Assembly (NCBI GenBank): GCA_031282625.1
Contig: JAITDI010000012.1
Location: 46,868-110,867 of the forward strand
Reading direction: 5' to 3'
From: Candidatus Endomicrobiellum meruensis
GTDB lineage: Bacteria > Elusimicrobiota > Endomicrobiia > Endomicrobiales > Endomicrobiaceae
Length of the DNA stretch: 64,000 bases
The translations under genes and the position numbers were made by a program. Below are positions 18,641 through 27,558 of the stretch, piece after piece (the stretch's first letter is position 1; each line of letters starts with the position of its first letter). A model generated the notes under the pieces. It was given only the letters and a program-made list of their open reading frames with translations. It was not told where the DNA came from and searched no databases.

Positions 18641-19426
18641 TTATTTTACGAAATCAACGGCATTTTGAAATATTACTTTCCCCCAACCATATTCGCCATC
18701 AAAACTTTCTCTTGCAGGATGTTGAAGAGCAAACATATATCGTTCAGGGTGAGGCATAAGACCAAAAACATTTCCTTTTGTGTTACAAATTCCCGCAATC
18801 TGTTCAACAGAACCGTTTGGAGCTAGGGGATATTCTGGAATTGCGCCTTTTCTAGTTGAGTATCTAAATACAATCTGATTATTTTTATTTAATTCTTCCA
18901 AAAGTTTAAAGTTTACGGGAATAAATTTTCCCTCGCCATGCGCTACAGGCAAAGTTATTATTTCAGGGAGATTTTTTGTCCAAATACAATTAGATTCGTT
19001 CTTAACTTTTTTTTCTGTTTTTAAATAAACCCAACGGCATTCAAATTTATCCGAATCGTTGTAAGAAAGCGTTGAAATTTGCTCAAACAGTTTAGGCTCA
19101 GGAAGCAAACCCATCTTAACCAAAACTTGAAAACCATTGCATATGCCTATAACAGGCTTGCCGCTTAGAGAGAATCTTTTTATCTTATCTCCAAGTTTAT
19201 TTTTGATCTCATTAGCTAATATTTTTCCTGAAGATATGTCGTCGCCGTAAGAAAATCCTCCCGGAAAAGCTAAGATGTCGTATTCAAAAATTTTATCTTT
19301 ATTTTCTATAAGAGAGTTGATATGTACTCGTTCAGCCACCGCTGAGCATATCTCAAAGGCGGTTTGCGTTTCATAGTCGCAATTTGTACCTGCAGTTCTT
19401 AAAATCAATGCTTTTACTTTTTTCAT
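18641..19426 (-). CDS. purQ: FGAM synthase glutaminase subunit PurQ
   Basis: Supplies ammonia from glutamine to PurL. This is a 261-residue class I amidotransferase. The nucleophile is the Cys in GICNGFQVL (near residue 94), and the His/Glu pair lies in MPHPERYM near the C-terminus. FPGGFSYGDDI is the expected N-terminal loop. It lies 17 bases after purL. Length suits the separate-subunit PurSQL system rather than the fused PurL of gammaproteobacteria. Confidence 0.95.
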   Translation of the reverse strand: MKKVKALILRTAGTNCDYETQTAFEICSAVAERVHINSLIENKDKIFEYDILAFPGGFSYGDDISSGKILANEIKNKLGDKIKRFSLSGKPVIGICNGFQVLVKMGLLPEPKLFEQISTLSYNDSDKFECRWVYLKTEKKVKNESNCIWTKNLPEIITLPVAHGEGKFIPVNFKLLEELNKNNQIVFRYSTRKGAIPEYPLAPNGSVEQIAGICNTKGNVFGLMPHPERYMFALQHPARESFDGEYGWGKVIFQNAVDFVK

Positions 19427-19443
19427 ATTTTATCCTATCTTAT

Positions 19444-21855
19444 TTACCAACTTATAGTATTGCGCCAAGCTTTTAAAAGTTTTCTTGATTTCTCTTTTAC
19501 TTTTATTTTATTTTTTGTGCTTTCAAAAATTACATATTTATCTTCTGTTACGCAGCCAACTTCAGCAAAAACACAACCCTTAAAAATCTCTCTGAACTTA
19601 GATCCATTTTCAGGTATTACTTCAACTATAAATCTACCGTTTGACTCAGAAAAAAGTATTTCGGCAACCCTTAACTTGCCTTTAGTTCTGATTGCATCTA
19701 TATCAACTTTTACACCTTTATCCCCGGCAAAAGCCATTTCGCTTATTGCAACTGCAAGTCCACCTTCAGAACAATCGTGGCAAGACTCTATTAAGCCATT
19801 GTTTATAGCTTTATAAATTCTCTTCATTACTTCTTTTGATTCTTTTGGATACACGACAGGAACAACCCCGTCTTTAATATTTTTTATCTTTGCAAGAACA
19901 GAACCAGCAATCTCATTTCTCGTAACGCCAAGAATAAATATTTTATTTCCACCATTTTTAAGCGGCATTGTAACTGTATTTGCGGCATTTTCTATAACAC
20001 TCATTGCAGATATTAAAAGCGCAGGCGGTATAGAATATTTTTTTCCACCAATAGAGTACTCATTATGCAAACTGTCTTTGCCAGATATAAAAGGAATGTC
20101 AAATGCTTTTGACATATCATAACAAGCATTTGCGGCTCTTACTAAGCTCCCCAAAATTTCAGGGTTGTTAGGATTTCCCCAGCAAAAATTGTCAAGAAGT
20201 GACATCTTTTCCACATCTGCGCCAACAGCCACAGCATTTCTTAAAGATTCTTCTATAGCAGAAGAAGCCATTTTATACGTATTTATTTTCCCATAGCTAG
20301 GATTTAATCCGTTAGATAAAACAACTCCCTTTTTAGTTCCATTCACCGATGTATAAGGAAATATAACAGATGCGTCGCCGGGTCCTGAAACCTCTATATC
20401 TGTACCTTGCAAAGGCTTTACAATAGTTTGACCTTGTACTTCGTAGTCGTATTGCCTTATAATCCATTCTTTTGAACATACGTTTAAATCTGAAAGAGCA
20501 GATTTCAAAGTTTTTGAAAGGTCAGCCGAAGTCATTTTAATAGGTTTCTGAACCTTTTCTTCTTTTATTTTGCAAACAGCAGGTCTTTTAGGCTTTGGAA
20601 TTCCATCATGTAAAAAAGACATATCCATACTCGCCACAACATGACCATTATACTTTAACGTCAATTTTTTATCTTTTGTAAATTCTCCGACAAATACAGC
20701 TTCAACATTTTCTTTTTTAAATAGTTCAACTATTCGTTTCTTATTTTTTGGTGGAACAGCAAACACCATTCTTTCTTGAGCTTCGGAAATCCATATTTCC
20801 CAAGGTACAAGTCCGTCATATTTTAAAGGCACTTTATCTAAATAAACAACTGCCCCTGTCTTTTCGCCAAGCTCGCCTATAGCACTGGATAGCCCTCCAG
20901 CTCCACAATCGGTAACAGCTCTATAAAGGTTCAGATCTCTAGCTTTGAGCATTGTATCTAAAACTTTCTTTTCAACTATTGGGTTTCCTATCTGAACAGC
21001 GCTTATGTCAGACTCTTGATCAAGATATGTGGAAGAAAATGTCGCTCCATGTATTCCGTCTCTGCCTGTTCTTCCGCCAACAACTAAAATCAAATCACCT
21101 GAATTAACTTTTTTATCAATTTTATTTTTAGGAATTATTCCCATAGTACCGCAATAAACAAGCGGGTTTGCTATATATCCATCATCAAAATAAACAGCTC
21201 CATTTACGGTAGGTATTCCCATTCTGTTGCCGTAATCCCTCACACCTGCCACAACACCTTTGGCTATTCTCTTGGGGTGATGCATACCCTCAGGTACTTG
21301 AGAATCTTTTGTGTCAGGATTACCAAAACAAAACACGTCGGTATTTGCTAAAGGTCTAGCGCCAAGCCCAACGCCTAATATGTCTCTTACAACACCACCT
21401 ATGCCCGTGGCAGCCCCTCCGTATGGCTCAAGAGCCGACGGATGATTATGGGTTTCAACTTTAAAAGCTACTCCGTTTTTGGCGTCAAATTCTATTACGC
21501 CAGCATTGTCTTTAAATACCGATAGGCACCATTTTTTATTTGATTCCATAGCGGTTTTAAAAACAGTTTCTTTTAAAAGGTTATTGTAAGTTCTTTTTGT
21601 TTTTTTGGAATATTCTTCTTCTGTATATTCTATTATCCCGGTAAGCGTTTTATGCTTACAATGTTCGCTCCATGTCTGCGCTATTGTCTCTATTTCCACA
21701 TCTGTGGGATTTCTCTTTAACTTTCTAAAATAAGACTGTACGGACTTCATCTCGTCAAGTGACAAAGAAAGAACGTTTTTAGTGCTAAGATCTACTAACT
21801 CTTTATCCGACAAATTTAAAATTTCTATAGTTCTGCAACTAGTTTTATTTTTCAT
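19444..21855 (-). CDS. purL: FGAM synthase large subunit PurL
   Basis: ATP-dependent amidation of FGAR. The 803-residue protein is somewhat longer than the small PurL of Bacillus (about 740). Visible: TWSEHCKHKT near residue 65 (conserved His), ETHNHPSALEPYGGAATG (nucleotide and FGAR site), GKDSLHNEY in the second half and the C-terminal DCSEGGLAVA. It overlaps purS by four bases and is followed by purQ, giving a complete PurSLQ complex. The tandem PurS upstream plus this long PurL would resemble a split form of a fused PurS-PurL protein; that is inference. Confidence 0.95.
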   Translation of the reverse strand: MKNKTSCRTIEILNLSDKELVDLSTKNVLSLSLDEMKSVQSYFRKLKRNPTDVEIETIAQTWSEHCKHKTLTGIIEYTEEEYSKKTKRTYNNLLKETVFKTAMESNKKWCLSVFKDNAGVIEFDAKNGVAFKVETHNHPSALEPYGGAATGIGGVVRDILGVGLGARPLANTDVFCFGNPDTKDSQVPEGMHHPKRIAKGVVAGVRDYGNRMGIPTVNGAVYFDDGYIANPLVYCGTMGIIPKNKIDKKVNSGDLILVVGGRTGRDGIHGATFSSTYLDQESDISAVQIGNPIVEKKVLDTMLKARDLNLYRAVTDCGAGGLSSAIGELGEKTGAVVYLDKVPLKYDGLVPWEIWISEAQERMVFAVPPKNKKRIVELFKKENVEAVFVGEFTKDKKLTLKYNGHVVASMDMSFLHDGIPKPKRPAVCKIKEEKVQKPIKMTSADLSKTLKSALSDLNVCSKEWIIRQYDYEVQGQTIVKPLQGTDIEVSGPGDASVIFPYTSVNGTKKGVVLSNGLNPSYGKINTYKMASSAIEESLRNAVAVGADVEKMSLLDNFCWGNPNNPEILGSLVRAANACYDMSKAFDIPFISGKDSLHNEYSIGGKKYSIPPALLISAMSVIENAANTVTMPLKNGGNKIFILGVTRNEIAGSVLAKIKNIKDGVVPVVYPKESKEVMKRIYKAINNGLIESCHDCSEGGLAVAISEMAFAGDKGVKVDIDAIRTKGKLRVAEILFSESNGRFIVEVIPENGSKFREIFKGCVFAEVGCVTEDKYVIFESTKNKIKVKEKSRKLLKAWRNTISW

Positions 21856-22307
21856 TTTATTTTATACTCTTGGACTAATGTGTTGGCTAATAATTTTATA
21901 GCTATTTTATTTAAAACATCTTGAGAGGCATTTCCGTGTAAATAATATTTATGCCCTGTTTTAACTTTAACATCTTTAGTAATTCCCAAATCTTTTATGG
22001 CTTTTGCAACGCTTTCAGAAACAGTATCTGTAACACCTTTTTTATACAAAACTTCTATAATTGGATTTTTAGATTTTTTTTCTTGCTTACCAGAACCAAC
22101 TTTAAATCCTTCAGTTATTTTATCGCTGAGCAGTTCTGAAGCTATCGTTTTAGCTTCACTCTTATTTATATCTCCATTTATAATATAGAATGGAGAATAG
22201 TCAACTTTTTTTACGCCTTTAATACCAATACCCAAGATGTCGGACAACACATGTTCTCCACGAGAATCTTTAAACCCTTCTTTTGTAAAAATATCTATCT
22301 CAAACAT
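21852..22307 (-). CDS. purS: PurS-like subunit with two tandem PurS domains
   Basis: PurS docks PurQ on PurL and is normally about 80 residues, working as a dimer. This protein has 151 residues and two similar halves: residues 1-70 (EIDIFTKEGFKDSRGEHVLSD...YYIINGD-like strand...AKTIASELLSD) and 85-151 (IIEVLYKKGVTDTVSESVAK...YYLHGNASQDVLNKIAIKLLAN), joined by a Lys/Ser-rich linker. It therefore looks like a covalent PurS dimer. It overlaps purC by eight bases and purL by four. Confidence 0.85.
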   Translation of the reverse strand: MFEIDIFTKEGFKDSRGEHVLSDILGIGIKGVKKVDYSPFYIINGDINKSEAKTIASELLSDKITEGFKVGSGKQEKKSKNPIIEVLYKKGVTDTVSESVAKAIKDLGITKDVKVKTGHKYYLHGNASQDVLNKIAIKLLANTLVQEYKIK

Positions 22308-23184
22308 TAAAAATTTCTCCAGTCAATTTTTCATACGCAGTGACGTATTTTTCCATAGTTTTTTCAATAACTCCTTTTGGAAGAACAGGAGCTGGAGAAG
22401 ACTTATCCCAATTTATACTCTCAAGATAATCTCTGATGTATTGTTTATCAAGACTATCTTGAGGCTTGCCTTCTTCATATTTGCTCATCTCCCAAAATCT
22501 TGAAGAATCTGGCGTAAAAATTTCATCTATCAGTATCAGATTATTATCATAAAAACCAAATTCTAACTTTGTATCTGCAACTATTATGCCCTTTGTCAAA
22601 GCATAATCACTGATTTTTTTATAAAGCTCTATTGAAATTCTTTTTAAACTTTCTGCAGTGTCTTTTCCAACTCCTTTTATAGTCTCTTCAAAAGAAATAT
22701 TTTCATCGTGCTTACCGCCTTCTTCTTTGCTTGAAGGCGTAAAAATAGGCTCAGGCAGTTTAGAAGATTCTTTTAATCCCGGCACTAATTTTATTGCGCA
22801 AACTGTTTGAGATTTTTGGTACTCTTTCCAACCCGAACCCGCTAAGTACCCTCTAACTATACATTCAATGTCTAGTTTGTTGGCTTTTTTCACTATCATT
22901 GACCTGTCTCGGAGATATTCATATTTCTTAAGTCCCGTAGGGAATGTATTAAAATCTCCAGTGATAATATGATTTGGAACTATCCCATAAACAAAATCAA
23001 ACCAAAACATTGAAAGTTTGTGCAAAACCTTGCCCTTATTTGGAATAAGAGTAGGGATCACATGGTCAAACGCCGAAATTCTGTCAGAAGCTACTATGAG
23101 ATAACTCTGACCTAAGTCATAAACATTTCTAACTTTGCCTTTATGTACTAAAGGAAGGTTTACGCTGTTTTCTTGATCGCTCAT
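22300..23184 (-). CDS. purC: SAICAR synthetase
   Basis: Ligates aspartate to CAIR. The 294-residue protein is the longer PurC form (about 300 rather than 240 residues). Visible: LVHKGKVRNVYDLG at the N-terminus (ATP P-loop-like strand pair), RISAFDHVIPTLIPNKG, ECIVRGYLAGSGWKEY and LIDEIFTPDSSRFW. It is the first gene of the minus-strand nucleotide cluster. The 115 bases between its start and the upstream terminator must hold its promoter; a TATAAT lies at 23269-23264 but without a convincing -35. Confidence 0.95.
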   Translation of the reverse strand: MSDQENSVNLPLVHKGKVRNVYDLGQSYLIVASDRISAFDHVIPTLIPNKGKVLHKLSMFWFDFVYGIVPNHIITGDFNTFPTGLKKYEYLRDRSMIVKKANKLDIECIVRGYLAGSGWKEYQKSQTVCAIKLVPGLKESSKLPEPIFTPSSKEEGGKHDENISFEETIKGVGKDTAESLKRISIELYKKISDYALTKGIIVADTKLEFGFYDNNLILIDEIFTPDSSRFWEMSKYEEGKPQDSLDKQYIRDYLESINWDKSSPAPVLPKGVIEKTMEKYVTAYEKLTGEIFNV

Positions 23185-23300
23185 TTTTTGATTTCCTCTT
23201 ACGTTTTATAGTCAAAATTATATAAATTTTATATTAATTTTTCATTATTTCTTTCTTTAGGAAATTATAAGAAAAAGCAGTATAAGGATTTTAAACAAAT

Positions 23301-23340
23301 AAAAAACAAGGCTTCTTAGATTAAAATTTACGGAGCCTTG
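23301..23340 (-). terminator. Intrinsic terminator after the bactofilin gene block
   Basis: Minus-strand stem CAAGGCT (23340-23334) with AGCCTTG (23313-23307), loop about 20 bases, followed directly by TTTTTT. It ends the M23-bactofilin-SurA-like unit and insulates purC downstream. An attenuator role for the pur genes is possible but no alternative stem is evident. Confidence 0.7.
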
Positions 23341-23356
23341 CGAAGCGAGTAGTTTA

Positions 23357-24019
23357 CTAAACTACTTTAAAGATTATATCGTTGCTTATTAAATTTGAAT
23401 TTCTTATTGCCCCATCATGCCACTCTGTTAAAATTACATTTACTTTTGTGAAAAACAAATCGTTTTTATGTACAGGAGGATTTTGCTTGCTTATAGACTC
23501 AACTTCGTAATTCCACAGTTTTACGGAAGACGCCATTATCATTTTTACTTTGTTTGCCATCAACTGCTTTTTTCTAAGATTTTCATAATCTTTAGGCTTC
23601 ATCTGTATAGTATTTAGAAATGCTGTGTACTTAAGTATATTAAAAGAGTCACCATCTTTAAATTCCAAAGAGTTTTGTAAATCGGACTTCAATTCTTCGT
23701 CTGTAACTATAATCCCATATTTTTTAGCTTCCTGACAAAGCAGTTCAGTTTGTACTAATATCTGAATAACTCTTACCTTAATTTCATTTAATTCTTTTTC
23801 ATCCAAAGATTTGTTTGTAGTCTGTTGATAGCTTTTTACTGAACTTTTATAAATTGAATAAAATAAATTCATTGGGATTTTGGTTCCATTTATTTTAGCA
23901 GCAAAATCCGAAGATTTGTTAAATAAGTATGATCCCGCTCCAAGAAATATTCCACCTAAAAAAGTTATCATAGTTACAATAAAAATCGCACGCATGTGCT
24001 TTCTAAAAAAATTCATCAT
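23357..24019 (-). CDS. SurA/PpiD N-domain-like membrane-anchored chaperone
   Basis: A 220-residue protein with an N-terminal signal-anchor helix (residues 11-33) followed by an all-helical periplasmic region resembling SurA_N (AAKINGTKIPMNLFYSIY, then LVQTELLCQEAKKYGIIVTDEEL). No parvulin prolyl-isomerase domain follows, so this would be a chaperone-only form. The start ATG overlaps the bactofilin stop (ATGA). It probably assists outer-membrane or periplasmic protein folding; the partner is unknown. Confidence 0.7.
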   Translation of the reverse strand: MMNFFRKHMRAIFIVTMITFLGGIFLGAGSYLFNKSSDFAAKINGTKIPMNLFYSIYKSSVKSYQQTTNKSLDEKELNEIKVRVIQILVQTELLCQEAKKYGIIVTDEELKSDLQNSLEFKDGDSFNILKYTAFLNTIQMKPKDYENLRKKQLMANKVKMIMASSVKLWNYEVESISKQNPPVHKNDLFFTKVNVILTEWHDGAIRNSNLISNDIIFKVV

Positions 24020-24390
24020 TTCGTTTCCGCTCCATTGATTTTTTCTTTTATTGTCATTGAAGATTTTCCGTAGAATTGTGCTCCTTCTGTTATGGAAAGC
24101 GCATTTGTTTTTATATCTCCGAATATCTTTGCAGAAGGAAGAAGTTCCATATTTTCTGCAGCATTGATATTTCCCTTTACGACTCCACCAGCCAATATAA
24201 TATTGCTTTCTATGTCTCCAGTTATTTCAGCAGTTTCGCCTATTATTACGCCTCCAGCATAAATATTTCCAGAAACTTTGCCGTCTATGCGTATAACTTT
24301 ATCTGTTTTTATTGTCCCTTCAAAAACTGCATTTTGTCCGATGAGAGTTTCCACTTCATCAAGTAAATTTTTTGCTTTTTTCTTAAGCAT
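24016..24390 (-). CDS. Bactofilin
   Basis: A polymer-forming cytoskeletal protein of 124 residues from the chosen ATG at 24390. The DUF583/bactofilin right-handed beta-helix shows as short glycine-valine-isoleucine repeats (IRIDGKVSGNIYAGG, AEITGDIESNIILAGG, VVKGNINAAENMELLP). An in-frame ATG lies at 24396 and a start with no SD support at 24414; GAGAGG seven bases before 24390 favours that ATG. It overlaps the M23 gene 3' end by eight bases. Bactofilin next to an M23 peptidase is a common cell-shape pairing. Confidence 0.88.
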   Translation of the reverse strand: MLKKKAKNLLDEVETLIGQNAVFEGTIKTDKVIRIDGKVSGNIYAGGVIIGETAEITGDIESNIILAGGVVKGNINAAENMELLPSAKIFGDIKTNALSITEGAQFYGKSSMTIKEKINGAETK

Positions 24391-24802
24391 TGTCATTCCT
24401 CTCAGATTTAGCAAAAAAATAATTTGTTAAATATGGCTTCGGATTTATAGCTCTACCTTTAAAGTGAACTTCATAATGCAAGTGAAAACCTGTGGAGGAG
24501 ACTGTGCTTCTCATTTTGGCAATTATCTGCCCTCTTGAAACATAAAAACCAGGTTTTATCAGTCTCTTTGAGAGATGTCCATAAACCGTTCTATAGTTAT
24601 GTCCATGATCTATCACAATTGTATTACCATAACCTGACTGCCAGCCTAAATAGACGACCTTACCATTTGCCGTACAAACTATAGGCGTATTCACTTTGTT
24701 TGCTATATCAAGACCCGAAAGTATAGTAATACGCTTCTTAAACCACGTTTTACTTTTAGTGAGCATTTTCATGAAATAATGATACAAAACTATCCTTTTC
24801 AT
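24383..24802 (-). pseudogene. Truncated M23 (LytM-type) peptidase, zinc ligand lost
   Basis: A 139-residue remnant of a periplasmic murein endopeptidase. The LytM core is clear (GLDIANKVNTPIV, YGNTIVIDHGH, TVYGHLS, and HLH at 107-109). However, the first zinc ligand of the H-x-G-x-D motif is Leu28 (LSGLD, Asp32 kept), explained by one A-to-T change (CAT to CTT). The usual signal anchor and coiled-coil N-terminal region are missing, and the upstream 180 bases hold no continuation. Probably inactive. It could still serve as a non-catalytic activator, as some LytM proteins do, but it has no evident export signal. Confidence 0.65.
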
Positions 24803-24983
24803 TTCAATCTTTTTTGGGAGGAATTCAATTGGAAAAATTCGCTTAGCCCTAGAAACTATAAAAATCTATTATTTTAGATTTTGAATTTGTAATTAGCATT
24901 CAAATATAGCTATTAATGTACATATGAAATATAATTTTTAGTAAAATATAACATTATTAAAATTAACGAGAGGCTCTTTAAAT

Positions 24984-26963
24984 ATGTCCAAAAAGTTTAA
25001 CTTTGAAAATTATATTGATTGCATAGTTAAAATAATTCCGCTAAATGTAGCGGCGGTTGCAGCAATGACTCTCTATAGAATGTTTTTCTTTTTTTACTTC
25101 AAAAATATTGCGTTGTTTGGACATTTTATAGACATATTTAAGGCATTTGTTCTAGGTTTGCGTTTTGATTTATCAATTCTAGCATATATAAATTCTTTTG
25201 TGATTCTCATTTTTACGATTCTTTTGTTGATAAGAAATCTAATACTATTCAAAAAAGCAATATCCATTATAAAACTTTGGTATTGTCTTGCTTTTACAGC
25301 AATAGCTTTAGCTACTGCCGTTGATTTTGGTTTTTATCTTTGTTTCGGGGAACACGTAAATATATTATTGTTTGATTTTTTTGACGATGACACTTTTGCT
25401 TTGATAAAAACAATTATCTCTGATTGGCGTTTTTATATACTTTTGTCCGCGTTGATTTTAGTCGTGTTTATAATACGCAAAATTGTTTCTATAAGCACAA
25501 AAGAACTTCTTAATATACGTCGTTTTATAAACTCTTCTTATTGGAATGTTTTTGTTAAAATACTTATTGTTCTTTTAATACCGCTTATAACATTTTTACT
25601 TGCAAGAGGTACGGTTTCAATGTTTCCTTTAGGAAAGTTCCATGCGCAGATATCTACAAACTCATTCATAAACAATATAGCGCTAACGGCAGCGCACTCC
25701 ATTACAGACGCAATTCAAGCAAAAACTGAACAAAAGAGAGATAAAATAAATATTGCAAAAAAACTTGGTTTAGATGAGGAAGATATTGATTTATCAATAT
25801 TTAGTAAAATGTCAATTAAAAATACTGAGGCCGAAGAGATAAAACCAAACGTAGTCTTTATAGTTTTGGAAAGTTTTGGGGAACTTCCAGTTTTGTATAA
25901 TAGCGAAAAATTTAATATACTTGGAGAGCTGGCGAAACATTTTGACGAAGATTTGGTTTTGTATAATTTTTTACCAGCAGGCGTAATAACAATACATTGC
26001 TTGGAATCAACAATTCTTAACATGCCTCAAAGACCTTTTTCTATACAGGTAACACAAAGCTCTATAGCGTATAAACATTTTTCAAGTTCTTTAATTTTGC
26101 CTTATAAAAAGGCCGGTTACGTTACAAAAGCTGTTTACGGAGGGAGTCTCGCTTGGCGAGGACTGGAAGACTTTTTAAAAGCGCAAGGATTTGACGAAAT
26201 ATATGGAGAGGGATCTATAAAAAATGAACATCGTCACGAGTGGGGCATTAATGACGCTCAGTTTTTTGAAATTGTTTTAAGAGAGCTGAAAAATAATAAT
26301 AAATCTCAATTTATTTATGCAATGTCCACAGCAACCCATCCTCCTTATAAAACGCCTCCGTATTATAAACCTTTAAAACTTGAAATTCCTAAAGAGCTTA
26401 AACATATGATGCCTGGAGAACCGCATCTTAAAAGAATTTTTGAAACTTATCAGTTTGCCAACAGGGAAGCCTCTAAATTTTTGGATATTGTAAAAAATTC
26501 TGAACTTAGGGATAACACTATAGTTGTTATAACAGGCGACCATAATCTTAGAGAAGTCAAAGCTTTTGTTCCTGAAGAACTATTTAAAAGATACGCGGTT
26601 CCGATGTATTTATATGTACCCGAGAAATTGAAGAAAAAAATTGATGCAAATATCACAGCATGCCATATTGATATAGCGCCAACTCTTTACGATTTATCAC
26701 TTTCACAAACAGAGTATATAGCTGCAGGAGTAAGCATTTTGGACCAAGACAAAAGCCATATAGCGTTTAACAGCAACGGTTTCATATTATCAAGAGATAA
26801 AGCCGTCTTATTTAACATAGAAAATGGAGAGATTTTATATTTTAATTTTGACTCAAAATCTAAAATACTTTCTATAACAGAGCCAACTGATGATCACAAT
26901 TTTATGTTAGAATATTATAAGAGAACTATATCGGCTTCAGATACGTATATAAATCAAAAATAA
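24984..26963 (+). CDS. LTA-synthase-like membrane sulfatase 2
   Basis: A paralogue of the 16.5-18.5 kb gene, 659 residues, intact. Five N-terminal membrane helices lead to an extracytoplasmic sulfatase domain with NVVFIVLESFGELP, VITIHCLEST around the nucleophile position, STATHPPYKTPPYY and ITGDHNLRE. GAGAGG lies ten bases before the ATG. Likely a phosphoglycerol/phosphoethanolamine transferase acting on envelope glycans; the acceptor is unknown. It starts a plus-strand unit with lemA and an M48 peptidase, and is read divergently from the M23 remnant. Confidence 0.85.
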   Translation: MSKKFNFENYIDCIVKIIPLNVAAVAAMTLYRMFFFFYFKNIALFGHFIDIFKAFVLGLRFDLSILAYINSFVILIFTILLLIRNLILFKKAISIIKLWYCLAFTAIALATAVDFGFYLCFGEHVNILLFDFFDDDTFALIKTIISDWRFYILLSALILVVFIIRKIVSISTKELLNIRRFINSSYWNVFVKILIVLLIPLITFLLARGTVSMFPLGKFHAQISTNSFINNIALTAAHSITDAIQAKTEQKRDKINIAKKLGLDEEDIDLSIFSKMSIKNTEAEEIKPNVVFIVLESFGELPVLYNSEKFNILGELAKHFDEDLVLYNFLPAGVITIHCLESTILNMPQRPFSIQVTQSSIAYKHFSSSLILPYKKAGYVTKAVYGGSLAWRGLEDFLKAQGFDEIYGEGSIKNEHRHEWGINDAQFFEIVLRELKNNNKSQFIYAMSTATHPPYKTPPYYKPLKLEIPKELKHMMPGEPHLKRIFETYQFANREASKFLDIVKNSELRDNTIVVITGDHNLREVKAFVPEELFKRYAVPMYLYVPEKLKKKIDANITACHIDIAPTLYDLSLSQTEYIAAGVSILDQDKSHIAFNSNGFILSRDKAVLFNIENGEILYFNFDSKSKILSITEPTDDHNFMLEYYKRTISASDTYINQK

Positions 26964-26985
26964 CAAAAATAATAGGAGATAAAAC

Positions 26986-27552
26986 ATGTATACAGCACTT
27001 TTGGTTGTTATTGTTTTGATTATTCTTGCGGGAACTTATATCCTTGCAACTTATAACAAGTTGGTAACACTTAAAAATAGAGTAAAAGAAGCATGGAGCG
27101 ATATAGAAGTACAAATGAAACGCAGATACGACTTAATTCCAAACCTTGTTGAAACAGTAAAAGGATACGCCGCCCATGAAAAAAACACTTTAGATGCAGT
27201 CATAAAAGCAAGAAATACAGCTATTTCGGTAACTGGAGACATATCAAGCAAAGCTCAAGCAGAAAATGCTTTATCTGGAACATTGAAATCTCTTTTTGCA
27301 TTATCTGAGAATTACCCAAACCTAAAAGCAAATCAAAACTTTTTGGAACTGCAGAGAGAGCTTACTGATACAGAAAACAAAATACAAGCAAGCCGTAGAT
27401 TTTATAATTCAAACGTTTTATCTTTAAACACAAAACTTGATATGTTTCCAAGTAACGCAATAGGTAGAGCCTTTGAGTTTACAAAACAAGAATTCTTTAA
27501 ACTTGACGAGGACGAGCAAGAAGCAAGAAAACCTGTTAAAGTTTCTTTTTAA
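26986..27552 (+). CDS. lemA: LemA family protein
   Basis: A 188-residue protein with one N-terminal helix (residues 2-22) and the helical LemA domain: YNKLVTLKNRVKEAWSDIEVQ, KRRYDLIPNLVETVKGYAAHE and the C-terminal PSNAIGRAFEF. AGGAG precedes the ATG. LemA proteins commonly sit beside M48 or TPM-domain proteins in envelope maintenance; the exact role is unknown. It is six bases from the M48 gene. Confidence 0.93.
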   Translation: MYTALLVVIVLIILAGTYILATYNKLVTLKNRVKEAWSDIEVQMKRRYDLIPNLVETVKGYAAHEKNTLDAVIKARNTAISVTGDISSKAQAENALSGTLKSLFALSENYPNLKANQNFLELQRELTDTENKIQASRRFYNSNVLSLNTKLDMFPSNAIGRAFEFTKQEFFKLDEDEQEARKPVKVSF

Positions 27553-27558
27553 TTTACT

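Noticed and set aside
23185..23300. Possible purine riboswitch upstream of purC
   Set aside because: No purine-aptamer core or paired loops could be traced; only the terminator of the preceding unit is supported.
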